In this document: one piece after another, positions 1 to 5,124 of the stretch
Layout: every line of letters begins with the position of its first letter
How positions within the stretch are numbered: position 1 is the first letter of the stretch
Origin: Treponema sp.
Lineage (GTDB): Bacteria; Spirochaetota; Spirochaetia; Treponematales; Treponemataceae
DNA length: 12,290 bases
Direction of reading: 5' to 3'
Assembly (NCBI GenBank): GCA_016294035.1
Contig: JAEDCT010000037.1
Location: 1-12,290 of the forward strand
Notes under the pieces: generated by a model
Seen by the model: the letters and a program-made list of their open reading frames with translations, nothing else
What the model was told of the DNA's origin: nothing
Databases searched by the model: none
Made by a program: the position numbers and the translations under genes

Positions 1-622
1 CATGAATCTTTTCCTGATTCCCCTTGAGCGAGAATACATAGTCTGATTTTTTCTCTGTGATTTTTCCGGCGATTTTCTTCTGGCACCCCATCGCATCTAT
101 CGTTACTATAACTCCTTTCAAATCAAGAAGATCAAGAAGTTCTGGAATCGCCGTAATTTCGTTAGACTTTTCTTCTGTTTTAATCTGCCCGAAACAAACT
201 CCCAGTCTTGAAGCCCATGCACTGACCATATGAACAGCTTTGTGTTCTGTTCCATTTTCTGCTGCGGGAGAATATTTAGAACCGCATTCCGTCTTTCCGT
301 CAAAGGCAACCACATCTCCGTCTTTGATTCTGTTTCCAAAAACGGATCTTGCATATTCGATGAATACTTTTCCCAGCTGCTCGGTGTCGATTTTTGCCAG
401 TACCCGCAGAATTGTATCTGCACTTGGTATTCCGTTTGCAAGAACAAGATATTTTTTCAATACATTTATACTTAGTTCTGCGTATAAATGTATTGATTCT
501 ATGCTTTTGTATCCGCAAAGCAGCCCGAAAAATACAATCATCAGTATATCGACAAGACTATGCTTCTTGCATCTGTCTATCCTGTTGTCTTTTATTGTTT
601 CCAAAGATTCTTTTAAGTTCAT
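1..622 (-). CDS. ISAs1-family transposase, N-terminal 207 residues (partial)
   Basis: Minus-strand reading from ATG at 622 is open to the window edge, giving 207 residues. An N-terminal region typical of DDE_Tnp_1-associated domains (about 5-95: VDILMIVFFGLLCGYKS, then IPSADTILRVL) is followed by the DDE catalytic domain. The first catalytic Asp is D108 in VAFDGKTECGSK and the second is D176 in VTIDAMGCQKK; the third acidic residue would lie beyond the edge. The visible part has no stop or frameshift, so the copy may be intact. An AGGTGGG stretch upstream of the ATG can serve as ribosome binding site. Enzymatic role: cut-and-paste transposition of its own element. Family assignment rests on motif recognition, not a search. 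Confidence 0.9.
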   Translation of the reverse strand, partial: MNLKESLETIKDNRIDRCKKHSLVDILMIVFFGLLCGYKSIESIHLYAELSINVLKKYLVLANGIPSADTILRVLAKIDTEQLGKVFIEYARSVFGNRIKDGDVVAFDGKTECGSKYSPAAENGTEHKAVHMVSAWASRLGVCFGQIKTEEKSNEITAIPELLDLLDLKGVIVTIDAMGCQKKIAGKITEKKSDYVFSLKGNQEKIH

Positions 623-706
623 TTTACCCACCTGAAAGAATCTTATTATATTTCTTAAAATTTAAATACTATTCACTTTAAAAGTATTTTAAATGCGGAG
701 ACCCTG
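1..706 (-). mobile_element. ISAs1-family insertion sequence, truncated by the window edge
   Basis: The element is defined by the ISAs1-type transposase below and by a plausible terminal inverted repeat. On the minus strand the sequence starting at 706 reads CAGGGTCTCCGC, and CAGGG ends are usual for ISAs1-type elements. The other end lies outside the window, so the inverted repeat cannot be matched and the target duplication (possibly about 707-716) cannot be confirmed. Between this end and the transposase start lies an AT-rich imperfect palindrome (about 660-670 against 683-694). The end sits only 5 bp before the Shine-Dalgarno of the next gene. Confidence 0.7.
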
Positions 707-725
707 AGATGAGGAGGAAAAGAGT

Positions 726-944
726 ATGGAAAATTCACAGAATGACGATATGATTTTAAAATTTCCCGAGCATGTTGGTGAACATGACGAAGACGACAAG
801 ATTGTTACCTACTGTGCAGACGGTGAGGTAATTTGGCAGAGTGAAATCGATGCGATTTTGATGGGAAAACCGATTGAGAAGGCTCCGAACCAGAAAAATC
901 CGAAATGCAAAACTGCGCATAGTGCAGAAAAAGATGGAAATTAG
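726..944 (+). CDS. Small acidic protein of unknown function (72 aa)
   Basis: ATG at 726 has a strong AGGAGG Shine-Dalgarno (712-717) at 8-nt spacing, so the frame is likely real. The protein is hydrophilic and acidic in its first half (EHVGEHDEDDK) and Lys-rich in its tail, with one WQSEID segment. No signal peptide, membrane segment or known domain is recognised. It ends 3 bp before the FliG-like gene, so the two are probably cotranscribed and translationally coupled, which hints at a joint role. The IS end lies 20 bp upstream, so the original promoter may have been displaced; expression would depend on the IS or a promoter created at the junction. Confidence 0.7.
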   Translation: MENSQNDDMILKFPEHVGEHDEDDKIVTYCADGEVIWQSEIDAILMGKPIEKAPNQKNPKCKTAHSAEKDGN

Positions 945-947
945 CTT

Positions 948-1679
948 ATGAAAAACAGTGAAGAAAAGAATTCAAATTCAACGGATTCAACATTTTTTGA
1001 TTTCATCCGTGCGGAAAATCCAGAAACTGTTTTCAAAACCCTTCAAAAAGAAGATGACTATTTTGTTGCGCTCGTGCTTTCGAGCATTTCTGAAAGTCTG
1101 GCAAGTAGTCTTTTTTCAATGTTTGAGCTTGAGAGGCAGATAAAAATTCAGGAGCAGATTGCAAAAGGGCTTAAAATTCCTGCATCGGTGGTAAAGGCAT
1201 ACGAGGAATCTTTTAAGGAATATCTTAAAAATCAAGTTGAAGAAGAAAAAAATCATATTGCGGGTTCAGAAAAAGCCTGTAAGATTTTGCAGCTTTCAAA
1301 AATTTCTGTTCAGAAAAAATTTATGGACGAACTTTCAAGACAGAATGATGAGCTTGCGGCAAAATTCAAGGAAAAACTTTTCTTTTTTGATGATATTCCG
1401 CTTCTTTCTGACCGTGCGCTCCAATGCCTTCTGCGTGAAGTTGACGAAAATCTTCTTACAAAAGCACTGAAAGCTGCAACCGAGCCGACCTGCGAAAAAT
1501 TCTTCCGCAACATGAGCGAAAAAGCGGCGGCGATGCTCAAAGAGGATATGGAATTCATTGGACCAATCCGTCTTAAAGACGCACTTGAATGTCAGCAGTT
1601 TATACTGAATGTTGTTTTGCGACTTGAAGAGAAAGGCGAAATTATAATTGAACGGACAAAGGATGATGTGCTGGTTTAA
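948..1679 (+). CDS. FliG-like flagellar motor switch paralogue (243 aa)
   Basis: Residues about 15-75 resemble the FliG middle domain. Residues about 105-235 match the FliG C-terminal ARM domain closely: FFFDDIPLLSDRALQCLLREVD (145-166), the FFRNMSEKAAAMLKEDMEFIG segment (185-205), then IRLKDALECQQ and a LEEKGEI end. FliG sits in the C-ring, couples to MotA through charged residues of this C-terminal domain and sets rotation sense. The protein is about 100 residues shorter than canonical FliG (about 340), lacking the N-terminal FliF-binding domain. The EHPQ motif of the middle domain is replaced by EDDY (35-38). Spirochaetes carry a second FliG, so this may be a divergent paralogue rather than the main switch protein. 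The start codon has only a weak GGAAA upstream, consistent with coupling to the gene ending at 944. Confidence 0.8.
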   Translation: MKNSEEKNSNSTDSTFFDFIRAENPETVFKTLQKEDDYFVALVLSSISESLASSLFSMFELERQIKIQEQIAKGLKIPASVVKAYEESFKEYLKNQVEEEKNHIAGSEKACKILQLSKISVQKKFMDELSRQNDELAAKFKEKLFFFDDIPLLSDRALQCLLREVDENLLTKALKAATEPTCEKFFRNMSEKAAAMLKEDMEFIGPIRLKDALECQQFILNVVLRLEEKGEIIIERTKDDVLV

Positions 1680-2336
1680 TTATTGGCGTATAGTTGGGTC
1701 TTCAGTTTAAATATTATAATTCTATAAGAAAAGTGGAAGTTCTGAATCCAGATGAGCAAAAAAGTGCTTAATAAATTTTGTTTTTATGCGACAACTTTAT
1801 TGGCATATTTCGAAACAGATTCATTCAAATACCAAAGAACCGAATGTTGGGTGGCTTTTTGCTACGCAAAAAAAGCGAGAAATGCATAGCATTTCTCGTC
1901 CCGAGTTTGCATTGCAAACTCGCGCTATTCGCCCTTCGCTAACGCTCATCCGCTTCCCTCGCTTCGCTCAGTCCAGTGGACTGCTTCGCAGGGGCTACTA
2001 TCCTTGCCACGGTTTACAAACGTTTAAATTAGATGCCTAAAATATCGTCATCTAATTTAAGTCCCGAGTTTTTTCAAAACTCTATTTATTTACGTGTCCG
2101 CTCAGGCGAACGGTTTTGTAAATCCTCGAAAGTTGAAACTTTCTGCGGTTTACAAAATTATGGAACCTTTATTTTTCACATCAATATCTAAAGCTTTTTT
2201 CAAAAAATCCACAATTCTTTTTTTTGTATTGTTTAGAGAATATATTTTCTTTGATTATATACCACAATGCCATCCAAATAAAACGCAGATACTTTAGCCT
2301 TTATTTGTCGAATTAATTTTTATAAAACTTACAAAA
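1680..2336. other. Gene-free region with palindromes; no supported CDS
   Basis: No reading frame here has both a credible ribosome binding site and protein-like composition. Open frames at 1786-2040 and 2094-2297 run through palindromes and are read as chance. 1680-1860 shows nothing recognisable. 1876-2157 is the palindrome cluster listed separately. 2160-2336 is very AT-rich; on its minus strand is a TATAAT and a short frame of about 27 codons after a stop (about 2157-2240), which could be a decayed gene end but is too short to call. Confidence 0.6.
1876..2157. repeat. Cluster of at least six short palindromes (array A)
   Basis: Perfect inverted repeats seen: 1876-1885/1889-1898 (10-bp arms, loop ATA); 1902-1910/1914-1922 (9-bp arms, loop ATT); 1969-1974/1978-1983 (6-bp arms, loop AGT); 2024-2035/2049-2060 (12-bp arms, 13-nt loop); 2066-2072/2076-2082 (7-bp arms, loop TTC); and a nested pair, outer 2114-2122/2149-2157 with inner 2128-2134/2137-2143. 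CGGTTTACAAA occurs twice in direct orientation (2010-2020 and 2146-2156). Four of the six have 3-nt loops. Function unknown; the pattern resembles the intergenic palindromic repeats common in bacterial genomes. Confidence 0.8.
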
Positions 2337-2355
2337 ACCTATTGACATAGTAGGT
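2337..2355. promoter_or_regulatory. Operator-like dyad 1, ACCTA-N9-TAGGT
   Basis: ACCTA (2337-2341) and TAGGT (2351-2355) are reverse complements separated by 9 nt; the spacer contains the -35 hexamer of the promoter. A second dyad with the same arms and spacing lies 40 bp downstream. Position over the -35 box suggests a repressor site. The regulator is not identifiable from the window; a cysteine-responsive Rrf2/CymR-like or other sulfur regulator is only a guess. Confidence 0.6.
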
Positions 2356-2370
2356 ATAAAGATTTATTAT
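2342..2370 (+). promoter_or_regulatory. Sigma-70-type promoter of the metY-cysK operon
   Basis: TTGACA (2342-2347) and TATTAT (2365-2370) are separated by exactly 17 nt, a near-perfect vegetative promoter. Transcription would begin near 2377, giving a 5' leader of about 410 nt before metY that contains the palindrome array B and the Cys-rich leader ORF. Confidence 0.8.
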
Positions 2371-2376
2371 GAAGTT

Positions 2377-2395
2377 ACCTAGTAGGATAATAGGT
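2377..2395. promoter_or_regulatory. Operator-like dyad 2, ACCTA-N9-TAGGT
   Basis: ACCTA (2377-2381) and TAGGT (2391-2395) repeat the arms and 9-nt spacing of dyad 1, centred 40 bp further on, overlapping the predicted transcription start. Two identical-architecture dyads bracketing the -10 box fit cooperative repression. The right half, TAATAGGTAATA (2388-2399), recurs exactly at 4071-4082 just after metY. Confidence 0.6.
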
Positions 2396-2411
2396 AATAA
2401 AACATAGGAGT

Positions 2412-2626
2412 GAAAGATAAACCCGCTAAAATAGCGCGGTTTTATCTTTCCTAAAGTTTGCGTTGCAAACTTATTCAAGGGTTACTACAACCCCTGAAAA
2501 CGAGCGAGTCAAGGTCTTGAGCGAAGCGTGCCTTGACCGGTCGTATTATTGAACTGCTGTTCCTCATTACATTACGGAACAGCGTAAAAAGTCAATCGAT
2601 TGTTGAAACAATTTTCTTGACTTTTT
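2412..2626. repeat. Palindrome array B inside the metY leader
   Basis: Successive inverted repeats: 2412-2421/2441-2450 enclosing CGCTA/TAGCG (2424-2428/2432-2436), about 17 bp of stem with two small bulges; 2454-2461/2465-2472 (AAGTTTGC, loop GTT); 2479-2483/2489-2493; 2508-2514/2531-2537; 2556-2563/2576-2583; and 2586-2595/2617-2626 enclosing 2599-2604/2607-2612. The second hairpin shares the core TTTGC-RTT-GCAAA with a hairpin of array A, and the last nested one shares the TTGAAA tip with the nested hairpin of array A. If transcribed from the 2342 promoter the array forms most of the 5' leader. Confidence 0.8.
2586..2626. terminator. A-tract/T-tract nested hairpin, possible weak intrinsic terminator
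   Basis: AAAAAGTCAA pairs with TTGACTTTTT, with an inner ATTGTT/AACAAT stem, and it ends in five T. The shape is that of a bidirectional terminator, but the stem is AT-rich and weak. It lies directly before the ribosome binding site of the leader ORF; if it does terminate, part of the operon's control would be upstream of the leader peptide or a further promoter would be needed. Equally it may be just the last palindrome of the array. Confidence 0.35.
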
Positions 2627-2639
2627 ATGGGAGCTTTTT

Positions 2640-2723
2640 ATGAAATTCTATTTTGAAAAATTAGTAAGGGAAAATTTTAGATTTGGATTGATGTGTTGCT
2701 CTTGTATGTGTTGTAGCTTGTAG
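2640..2723 (+). CDS. Cysteine-rich leader peptide of the metY-cysK operon (27 aa)
   Basis: Short ORF of 27 codons plus TAG. ATG at 2640 is preceded by GGGAG (2629-2633) with 6-nt spacing, the same spacing as GGAG before metY. The last ten residues before the stop are MCCSCMCCSL: five Cys (19, 20, 22, 24, 25), two Met (18, 23) and two Ser. They form an imperfect 15-nt tandem repeat (2691-2705 and 2706-2720), in which Ser is TCT in one unit and AGC in the other. The preceding 17 residues are ordinary. It ends 63 nt before metY, whose enzyme makes homocysteine/methionine, followed by cysteine synthase. Codons for the pathway's end products in a translated leader are the hallmark of ribosome-stalling attenuation. 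No U-rich terminator follows it, so control would be translational. Not experimentally known here; conservation in relatives would decide. Confidence 0.7.
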   Translation: MKFYFEKLVRENFRFGLMCCSCMCCSL

Positions 2724-2781
2724 TCGAAAAAAAACAAACCTTATGGGGTATGACCTCACAAAAAAATAAAAACATAGGAGC
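2698..2781 (+). promoter_or_regulatory. Predicted leader-RNA pairing that masks the metY ribosome binding site
   Basis: GCTCT (2698-2702) plus TATGT (2705-2709), inside the Cys codons of the leader ORF, is complementary to ACATAGGAGC (2772-2781), which contains the metY GGAG. That is ten pairs including one G-U, with a 2-nt bulge (TG at 2703-2704). A ribosome paused at the first Cys codons (2694-2699) would cover this strand and free the site. Derived by eye; no folding energy calculated. Confidence 0.5.
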
Positions 2782-2786
2782 TTAAT

Positions 2787-4070
2787 ATGAGCAATTATAA
2801 ATTTGAAACATTACAATTACACGTTGGACAGGAAACAGCAGATCCAGCAACAGATTCTAGGGCAGTGCCGATTTATCAGACAACTTCTTATGTATTCCAT
2901 AATAGCCAGCATGCGGCAGATCGCTTTGGTTTGGCAGATGCAGGAAACATCTATGGCCGATTGACTAATTCAACTCAGGATGTTTTGGAAAAACGAGTTG
3001 CGGCTTTGGAAGGAGGTTCTGCAGCATTGGCTTTGGCTTCGGGAGCGGCAGCCATTTCTTACACCATTGAGGCTTTGGCAGCAAACGGCGGACATATTGT
3101 TTCACAGAAAACCATTTACGGCGGTTCTTACAATTTGCTGGCTCACACTTTGCCACAGTACGGAATTTCGACGACTTTTGTTGATGCACATAATTTGAAA
3201 GAAGTTGAAGGTGCCATTCAGGAAAATACCCGCGCAATTTATCTTGAAACTTTGGGAAATCCTAACTCGGATATTCCTGATATCGATGCGATTGCTGAAA
3301 TAGCACACAAGCACGGACTTCCCCTCGTAATCGACAATACTTTCGGAACGCCTTATCTTATCCGACCAATTGAGCACAGTGCGGATATCGTAGTTCATTC
3401 TGCAACAAAGTTTTTGGGCGGTCACGGAACAACTTTAGGTGGTATTATAGTAGAAAGCGGAAAATTCAACTGGAAGGCAAGCGGAAAATATCCTAACATT
3501 GCTTCTCCTAACCCAAGCTATCACGGGGTTTCTTTCTATGATGCTGTAGGACCTGCTGCCTTTGTAACATACATCCGGGCAATTTTGCTTCGCGATACAG
3601 GAGCAACTATTTCGCCTTTCAATGCCTTCCTTCTTTTGCAGGGCGTGGAAACTCTTTCGCTTCGTCTTGACCGACATGCCGAAAATACAAAAAAGGTTGT
3701 TGAGTTCTTGAGCAAGCATCCGCAAGTACAGAAAGTGAACCATCCATCGCTTCCTGACCATCCGGATCATGCCTTGTATCAGAAATATTTTCCGAACGGG
3801 GGCGCTTCAATTTTCACCTTTGAAATCAAGGGCGGAAAAGAAGCTGCCTGGAAATTTATTGATAATCTGAAGATTTTCAGTTTGCTTGCAAACGTTGCTG
3901 ATGTTAAGTCTCTTGTAATTCATCCGGCTTCAACAACTCACAGCCAGTTGAACGACGAGGAACTTGCGGATCAGGGAATCACACAAAGCACTATTCGTCT
4001 TTCAATCGGAACGGAGCACATTGACGACATTATCGCTGACTTGGAAGCTGGTTTTAAGGCTGCAAAGTAG
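2787..4070 (+). CDS. metY: O-acetylhomoserine sulfhydrylase (O-acetylhomoserine aminocarboxypropyltransferase)
   Basis: PLP-dependent enzyme of the Cys/Met metabolism family that forms homocysteine from O-acetylhomoserine and sulfide in the cytosol; some members also accept O-acetylserine. The 427-aa length is normal. Visible motifs: IYGRLTNSTQ (55-64, cofactor phosphate contact from the neighbouring subunit), VIDNTFGTPY (181-190, Asp183 pairing with the PLP ring nitrogen) and SATKFLGGHG with Lys208 as the Schiff-base lysine, plus RLSIGTEHIDDIIADLE near the end, typical of the family. ATG is preceded by GGAG (2777-2780) at 6-nt spacing. It is the first structural gene of the operon and follows the leader ORF by 63 nt. 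Control is likely at two levels, operators over the promoter and the Cys-rich leader. Distinction from cystathionine gamma-synthase/lyase rests on the long form and N-terminal FETLQLHVGQ. Confidence 0.93.
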   Translation: MSNYKFETLQLHVGQETADPATDSRAVPIYQTTSYVFHNSQHAADRFGLADAGNIYGRLTNSTQDVLEKRVAALEGGSAALALASGAAAISYTIEALAANGGHIVSQKTIYGGSYNLLAHTLPQYGISTTFVDAHNLKEVEGAIQENTRAIYLETLGNPNSDIPDIDAIAEIAHKHGLPLVIDNTFGTPYLIRPIEHSADIVVHSATKFLGGHGTTLGGIIVESGKFNWKASGKYPNIASPNPSYHGVSFYDAVGPAAFVTYIRAILLRDTGATISPFNAFLLLQGVETLSLRLDRHAENTKKVVEFLSKHPQVQKVNHPSLPDHPDHALYQKYFPNGGASIFTFEIKGGKEAAWKFIDNLKIFSLLANVADVKSLVIHPASTTHSQLNDEELADQGITQSTIRLSIGTEHIDDIIADLEAGFKAAK

Positions 4071-4098
4071 TAATAGGTAATATGTGCTAAACTATAAT
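4071..4098 (+). promoter_or_regulatory. Possible internal promoter/operator half-site between metY and cysK
   Basis: TAATAGGTAATA (4071-4082) is an exact 12-nt copy of the right half of operator 2. TATAAT follows at 4093-4098, but no good -35 hexamer is visible at 17 nt (GTAATA). The opposite half-site ACCTA is absent at the expected distance. It may be a weak regulated internal promoter for cysK. Confidence 0.35.
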
Positions 4099-4099
4099 C

Positions 4100-4123
4100 A
4101 TAAAGATAAAGATAAAGATAAAA
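4100..4123 (+). repeat. ATAAAG hexanucleotide tandem repeat upstream of the cysK ribosome binding site
   Basis: Three ATAAAG units (4100-4117) are followed by ATAAAA and then GGGGG (4124-4128), the cysK Shine-Dalgarno. The repeat lies between the TATAAT at 4093 and the ribosome binding site, so unit-number changes would alter leader length but not reading frame. Confidence 0.6.
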
Positions 4124-4135
4124 GGGGGATTGATT

Positions 4136-5068
4136 ATGTCAAAAATTTATACAAGCGCTGACCAGCTTATTGGTCGTACACCACTTTTGGAACTCACACA
4201 TATCGAAAAAGAATTTGCTTTGAAGGCAAAAATCGTTGCAAAACTTGAATATTTCAATCCTGCAGGAAGCGTCAAGGATCGAATTGCAAAGGCCATGCTT
4301 GATGATGCAGAAAAGGCTGGAAAATTAAAGCCTACTTCTACGATTATCGAACCGACTTCTGGAAACACTGGAATTGGACTAGCATCTGTTGCGGCATCCC
4401 GCGGATACAAAATCATAATCGTAATGCCAGAAACCATGAGCGTTGAGCGCCGACAGCTGATGAAGGCTTATGGTGCTGAACTTGTTCTGACCGAGGGCGC
4501 AAAAGGAATGAAAGGCGCAATTGCCAAGGCAGAAGAACTTGCACATACAATTCCTGATAGCTTCATTCCTGGTCAGTTTGTGAATCCTTCGAACCCTAAG
4601 GCACATTTTGAAACCACAGGACCAGAAATCTGGGAAGATACGGACGGAAAGGTTGATTACTTTGTTGCAGGAGTTGGAACAGGCGGAACGATTACAGGTG
4701 TCGGACAGTTCCTTAAATCAAAGAATGCCAATGTAAAAGTTGTTGCAGTGGAACCAAAATCAAGTGCAGTTCTTTCAACTGGCGTTGCTGGAAGTCACAA
4801 AATTCAGGGAATCGGTGCAGGCTTTGTTCCAGATGTCCTTGATACAAAAGTTTATGATGAAATCATTCCTGTTGAAAACGATGACGCTTTTGCTACGGGA
4901 AAACTTTTTGGAAAAAAAGAAGGCGTTCTTGTGGGAATTTCTTCCGGAGCTGCTCTTTGGGCCGCAATTGAAATCGCAAAACGAAGCGAAAATGCAGGAA
5001 AGACAATCGTAGTATTGTTGCCGGATACAGGTGACCGCTATCTTTCAACAGCGTTGTTTGCAGACTAA
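4136..5068 (+). CDS. cysK: Cysteine synthase (O-acetylserine sulfhydrylase)
   Basis: Fold-type II PLP enzyme making L-cysteine from O-acetyl-L-serine and sulfide in the cytosol. At 310 aa it has the usual CysK length. Motifs: NPAGSVKDR with Lys47 as the PLP-binding lysine, the substrate loop TSGNTG (74-79), the phosphate loop GTGGT (181-185), and GISSGA (267-272), where the serine contacts the pyridine nitrogen. Start: ATG at 4136 is chosen because GGGGG (4124-4128) lies 7 nt before it; an in-frame TTG at 4130 is too close. It follows metY by 65 nt and is followed by the hydrolase after 56 nt. Paired with metY it lets sulfide enter both cysteine and homocysteine. No serine acetyltransferase gene is visible nearby. 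CysM is the alternative label, but length and loop sequence favour CysK. Confidence 0.93.
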   Translation: MSKIYTSADQLIGRTPLLELTHIEKEFALKAKIVAKLEYFNPAGSVKDRIAKAMLDDAEKAGKLKPTSTIIEPTSGNTGIGLASVAASRGYKIIIVMPETMSVERRQLMKAYGAELVLTEGAKGMKGAIAKAEELAHTIPDSFIPGQFVNPSNPKAHFETTGPEIWEDTDGKVDYFVAGVGTGGTITGVGQFLKSKNANVKVVAVEPKSSAVLSTGVAGSHKIQGIGAGFVPDVLDTKVYDEIIPVENDDAFATGKLFGKKEGVLVGISSGAALWAAIEIAKRSENAGKTIVVLLPDTGDRYLSTALFAD

Positions 5069-5124
5069 GTGTCAAAGTTAGCCGCAGGTAAATGCAGATT
5101 ATAAAAAAATAAGGAGGGACCGTC

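Noticed and set aside
1786..2040. 84-codon open frame on the plus strand
   Set aside because: No ribosome binding site, and it runs straight through perfect palindromes of array A; composition is not protein-like.
2094..2297. 67-codon open frame, and a short minus-strand frame near 2157-2240
   Set aside because: The plus frame covers a nested palindrome and AT-rich filler. The minus frame is too short to identify, although its composition is mildly protein-like.
2410..2454. GTG-started 14-codon leader peptide after the upstream AGGAG copy
   Set aside because: The start codon abuts the Shine-Dalgarno with no spacing, and the frame is simply the first strong hairpin of array B.
1876..2626. 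CRISPR array
   Set aside because: The palindromes differ in sequence and spacing; there is no constant repeat with unique spacers and no cas gene.
2337..2786. SAM, SAH or T-box riboswitch in the metY leader
   Set aside because: I see no T-box sequence, no terminator/antiterminator pair and no recognisable SAM-riboswitch core; the leader is explained by palindromes plus a short ORF. A covariance-model scan would settle it.
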